DNA from: Bythopirellula polymerisocia
GTDB lineage: Bacteria > Planctomycetota > Planctomycetia > Pirellulales > Lacipirellulaceae
Direction of reading: 5' to 3'
Length of the DNA stretch: 64,000 nucleotides
Assembly (NCBI RefSeq): GCF_007860015.1
Contig: NZ_SJPS01000006.1
Coordinates: 62,001 to 126,000, forward strand
Shown here piece after piece: positions 61,156-64,000 of this stretch (position 1 is its first letter; every line of letters begins with the position of its first letter). The notes beneath the pieces were generated by a model, which saw nothing but the letters and a program-made list of their open reading frames with translations, was not told the origin of the DNA and made no database searches. Made by a program: the position numbers and the translations under genes.

Positions 61156-62271
61156 TCACTTCAACGGCGTTTCGCGATTGTTGGGAAGAATACCCCGAGC
61201 CACCCGTGCCGGATCCCGCGCCAGCTTGTCCGTCAGCACCCAGACATTGTCCAGAATCTGCCGAATGCGGCGTTGGATCTGAGGATCATTGATCAAACAC
61301 CGTACATCGGTAATCGCGGCGGTAGCTTGATTGATGGTGCTACCCAGACGATCATAGAGTTCACGGTCCCGTAGTAGGAGTCCCACAGTTCCCTCACTCG
61401 TGTTCACGCTCTTGACCAAGAGTGCCGCCTGCTCGAACATTACGCCCAAGTTGTCGATGCTCCCTTCGAGGCGATTCACCAAGTCGGGACCGCGTTCACC
61501 CAGCGGACCAGTGAGACCCTGGAGATTCCGCAAGTTCTTGTCGGCCGAAGCCAAGGTCCGTTCCAGAACTTGCAGAATCTGACGAGCATCGGCCACCACT
61601 GAGGGCAACTGCGAAAGGCCTCGCTTGAGTTCGTCCTTGAATTGTTCATCGCCCAGGACGTCTTCGACGTCGATCATCACCTGATTGAAATTCGCCAACG
61701 CGGAATCTGCAGTTTGCATCATGCGGTTGACTCGTTCCGTGTCGGTGTCCCCTAATACGGCATTGAGTTTATCCGCCAACATGGCGACTTCCTCGCCTGC
61801 CGATCCGAGTGACTTAATCGTTTCTTTGAGATCTCCCTGCAGGTTGGCAATCAAATCAAGCGGACTCGGATTGTAGAAGCCCCGCAATGGTGGCCCCCCT
61901 GGCTGTACCACTTGGGCCGAGGCTTGACCGCTGGCAGGTGCGAATTCGATAACAGCATCGCCAATCAGCGACGTCTGAATGCGAGCGACTTCGTTTGTCT
62001 TTAAATGTTTGTCGTCATCGATATTGAGTGTGATCAAGGCACCCGTATCAGTATCTTCGACCTTATCCACGCGACCAATGAGAATCCCACGGCGACGCAC
62101 GGGAGTGTCCGGCGCGACCCCAGGTGCCTGATCCACGAGCAGTTGTAACTGGTAATGCCCGCTGAAGGGCGACCAAGACAAGTCACTACTCATCAAGATT
62201 AATACCACTGTGGAGATGCCAGTAAAGAACACCATCGCCCCGACGCGGAATTTTTTCGTTCGATCATCCAT
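61156..62271 (-). CDS. mlaD: MlaD-family (MCE) lipid-transport protein
   Basis: A 371-residue membrane-anchored protein. One N-terminal helix (VGAMVFFTGISTVVLILM) is followed by the MCE domain (about 35-130; YQLQLLVDQAPGVAPDTPVR, GRVDKVEDTDTG, QTSLIGDAVIEF) and about 230 residues of helical C-terminal region, longer than E. coli MlaD and more like mycobacterial MCE proteins. It would bind lipids between membranes for the MlaFE transporter. The gene starts on the last base of the mlaF stop codon (TGATG), so it is translationally coupled to it. Confidence 0.92.
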   Translation of the reverse strand: MDDRTKKFRVGAMVFFTGISTVVLILMSSDLSWSPFSGHYQLQLLVDQAPGVAPDTPVRRRGILIGRVDKVEDTDTGALITLNIDDDKHLKTNEVARIQTSLIGDAVIEFAPASGQASAQVVQPGGPPLRGFYNPSPLDLIANLQGDLKETIKSLGSAGEEVAMLADKLNAVLGDTDTERVNRMMQTADSALANFNQVMIDVEDVLGDEQFKDELKRGLSQLPSVVADARQILQVLERTLASADKNLRNLQGLTGPLGERGPDLVNRLEGSIDNLGVMFEQAALLVKSVNTSEGTVGLLLRDRELYDRLGSTINQATAAITDVRCLINDPQIQRRIRQILDNVWVLTDKLARDPARVARGILPNNRETPLK

Positions 62272-63104
62272 CAGATCACCATTCCTTCTTCAGCATTTTC
62301 ATTCATCTCCATAAGTCGGTCACCCGCCTCACCGCGAATGAATTGGGCCACGCGCCGATCCTTGGTGCGTTCGATCTCATCGGGAGTTCCATCAAAGAGA
62401 ATTTGTGATTCGCCTGCGGCCAACCTTGCGAGTGGATAAAGCATCACAATGCGATCGGCCACCTTCTGTGCCGTCTTCATGTCGTGGGTGACAATGATAC
62501 TCGTCACCGGATTCTTCTTGCGAGTGCGCATCATTAGCTCATTGATCACGTCGCTCACAATAGGGTCTAGCCCCGTGGTCGGCTCATCATAGAGCAATAC
62601 TTCTGGCTTCATGATCAGGGCTCGCGCCAGTCCGACTCGCTTCCGCATACCGCCAGACAACTCCGCGGGACGCTTGCGCAAAACGGCCGTGGGGAGTCCC
62701 ACTTCAGCCAATCGAGCCAACATTGACTCTTCATGCGCGGCACGCTGATCGGGATGATGCTGCCGCAAGGGAAACGAAATATTTTCGGCAACCGTCATGC
62801 TGTCGAATAAAGCAGCGTTCTGGAATACGAACCCAAATCGAGTCCGCTCTTGGGTGAGTTCCTGATCAGTAAGTTGATCGATACGTTGCCCGTCAAACTT
62901 CACAAATCCACTTGAAGGCCGCACGAGCCCGATGATTGTTTTCAGCAAGACCGTCTTCCCACAACCACTTTCGCCAATGATTGCCAATGTTTGTCCAGCA
63001 GGAACTGAAAGGGAAATATTGCGCAGCACATCTTGCCGACCGAAGCTCACATTAAGAGAGTCGATTTCGATGATTGGCTCGCGATTTGATTGAGAAACTG
63101 CCAT
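62271..63104 (-). CDS. mlaF: ABC transporter ATP-binding protein MlaF-like
   Basis: A 277-residue ATPase of the Mla lipid-transport family: Walker A GESGCGKTVLLKTI, Q-loop FVFQNAALFDSMTV, signature LSGGMRKRVGLARAL, Walker B VLLYDEPTTGLDP and switch His in IIVTHDMKTAQKVADR. The LSGGM and VFQNAALFDS patterns are characteristic of MlaF. I chose the ATG at 63104, which shares a base with the mlaE stop (TAATG); a longer frame starts at 63137 inside mlaE. It powers the MlaE permease and, with MlaD, phospholipid movement across the envelope. Confidence 0.94.
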   Translation of the reverse strand: MAVSQSNREPIIEIDSLNVSFGRQDVLRNISLSVPAGQTLAIIGESGCGKTVLLKTIIGLVRPSSGFVKFDGQRIDQLTDQELTQERTRFGFVFQNAALFDSMTVAENISFPLRQHHPDQRAAHEESMLARLAEVGLPTAVLRKRPAELSGGMRKRVGLARALIMKPEVLLYDEPTTGLDPIVSDVINELMMRTRKKNPVTSIIVTHDMKTAQKVADRIVMLYPLARLAAGESQILFDGTPDEIERTKDRRVAQFIRGEAGDRLMEMNENAEEGMVI

Positions 63105-63976
63105 TACCCGTTGAGTAACATGGGACTGGTCGGCCACAGATACGAATAGACGTTATCGAGCATGATGCTCAGGAACAGATCGAGCACGATGATCACGACG
63201 AATGACTGCACAAAAGCACTCGTTGCCGCTTGACCCACCCCTTCGGCACCAGCTTTACAGTGAAAGCCGCGGTAGCAGCTCACCAGTCCGATCGTCGCAC
63301 CGAAGAACACACTCTTGATCACACCATAAAGCAGATCCCAATTCTCGACGTAGAGCTTGGAATTCGCTGAGTAATGGTGCACATCAATATTAAGGAGAAA
63401 CACGCAATACGCTGCCCCGCCCACGACACCCATGAACACGGCCATGATGGTAAGCGATGGAATTAACAGTAGACAACTCAAGAAGCGGGGGACCACAAGA
63501 AAATGAATCGGATTGGCACCCATGCTCGACAAGGCATCGATCTGCTCGGTAACGCGCATCGTACCAAGTTCCGCAGCCATCGCGCTGCCAACTCGACCGG
63601 CTAGCATCGTGGCGGCCAGAACGGGGCCCAATTCACGAAACATCGTGCGGTTGATCACGCCACCTAATTGAGTCTCCAGCCCGAACGCGCGGAACTGCGA
63701 ATAGGACTGCACGGCAAGCACCATTCCGATGAAGGTCCCTGTCAGAGCCACTACGGGTAAACTCAGCACGCCGATCTGATACATGTTCGTATAGAGTGCA
63801 TCTCTACTCGGTAGGCGAGCGAGTAGCCAGCGCAGCGTCTGCCACGCAAAGAGCGTCATGTCTCCCAACGTCTCAATCGACCGCAACACCACGGCACCCA
63901 AGTCGGCGATCGGATCGGTTAGCACCGACAACACATTTCGCCGCGGTCGCGGTGCGTATTCAATTCCGGTTGACAT
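63104..63976 (-). CDS. mlaE: MlaE-family ABC permease
   Basis: A 290-residue inner-membrane permease with five to six hydrophobic helices and the MlaE pattern (GTFIGMVLAVQSYSQFRAFG, FRELGPVLAATMLAGRVGSA, AAELGTMRVTEQIDALSSMG). It is the first gene of the mlaE-mlaF-mlaD unit, coupled to mlaF by TAATG. Direction of phospholipid transport cannot be settled from sequence. A GAGGG lies 12 bases before the ATG. mlaB/mlaC homologues are not in the window; the upstream side is cut off by the window edge. Confidence 0.93.
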   Translation of the reverse strand: MSTGIEYAPRPRRNVLSVLTDPIADLGAVVLRSIETLGDMTLFAWQTLRWLLARLPSRDALYTNMYQIGVLSLPVVALTGTFIGMVLAVQSYSQFRAFGLETQLGGVINRTMFRELGPVLAATMLAGRVGSAMAAELGTMRVTEQIDALSSMGANPIHFLVVPRFLSCLLLIPSLTIMAVFMGVVGGAAYCVFLLNIDVHHYSANSKLYVENWDLLYGVIKSVFFGATIGLVSCYRGFHCKAGAEGVGQAATSAFVQSFVVIIVLDLFLSIMLDNVYSYLWPTSPMLLNG

Positions 63977-64000
63977 AGAAGAAGACCCTCATTCATCAGC

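Noticed and set aside
1-64000. tRNA genes, CRISPR arrays, prophage or intact insertion sequences
   Set aside because: Reading by eye found no T-loop/anticodon arrangement, no regularly spaced repeats and no transposase or phage structural gene.

Overview
The window looks like a chromosomal segment of a planctomycete of the order Pirellulales (Bythopirellula/Lacipirellula-like). Three exported proteins carry PEP-CTERM sorting tails, two of them next to the dockerin-like Asp/Gly/Asp repeats typical of that order (DADGDGDVDGRDFL, DFDGDLDVDGADFL). Small secreted Cys-rich proteins, Mla and LptF-type envelope systems and scattered housekeeping genes fit the same picture. I saw no tRNA, rRNA, CRISPR array, prophage or intact transposase. 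The assignment rests on recognised motifs only, since no database search was possible.

Layout. 1-7.2 kb: a truncated Ala/Lys-rich protein, purD, two exported Cys-rich proteins, a large pentapeptide-repeat PEP-CTERM protein and an endonuclease/exonuclease/phosphatase PEP-CTERM protein. 7.4-12.3 kb: cobalamin-dependent methionine synthase (metH) convergent with an exported MsrA-MsrB fusion. 12.5-17.7 kb: an exported protein, then a divergent locus of a coiled-coil protein, a DUF6384-like membrane protein and a TelA-like protein, and a Uma2 protein. 17.8-21.3 kb: a GntR(YtrA)-ABC transporter operon with a clear palindromic operator. 21.4-28.3 kb: DUF2461, a Cys-rich lipase-like lipoprotein, a structured intergenic region with two minus-strand terminators, an SNF2 helicase pair and small conserved genes.

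28.5-34.8 kb: a five-gene cluster of LuxE/PaaK-like acyl-activating enzyme, LuxC-like reductase, Fe-type alcohol dehydrogenase, exported beta-propeller and HemN/HemW-like radical SAM enzyme. It looks like an uncharacterised acid-to-alcohol reduction pathway and is my main candidate for an undescribed system. 35.0-44.6 kb: a full phosphate island (Na/Pi cotransporter with PhoU-like tail, phoR, pstSCAB, phoU, phoB) with a good Pho box before pstS.

44.8-64 kb: proB; an HtrA-like protease translationally coupled to a paralogue that has lost its catalytic His and Ser; an MFS/spermidine-synthase-like fusion; lexA; a sigma54 two-component pair; an LptF/LptG-type permease; a PP2C phosphatase; a PEGA lipoprotein; a PEP-CTERM gene broken by one extra base in a G run; a prokaryotic pentameric ligand-gated ion channel; and an mlaE-mlaF-mlaD lipid transport operon with overlapping stop/start codons.
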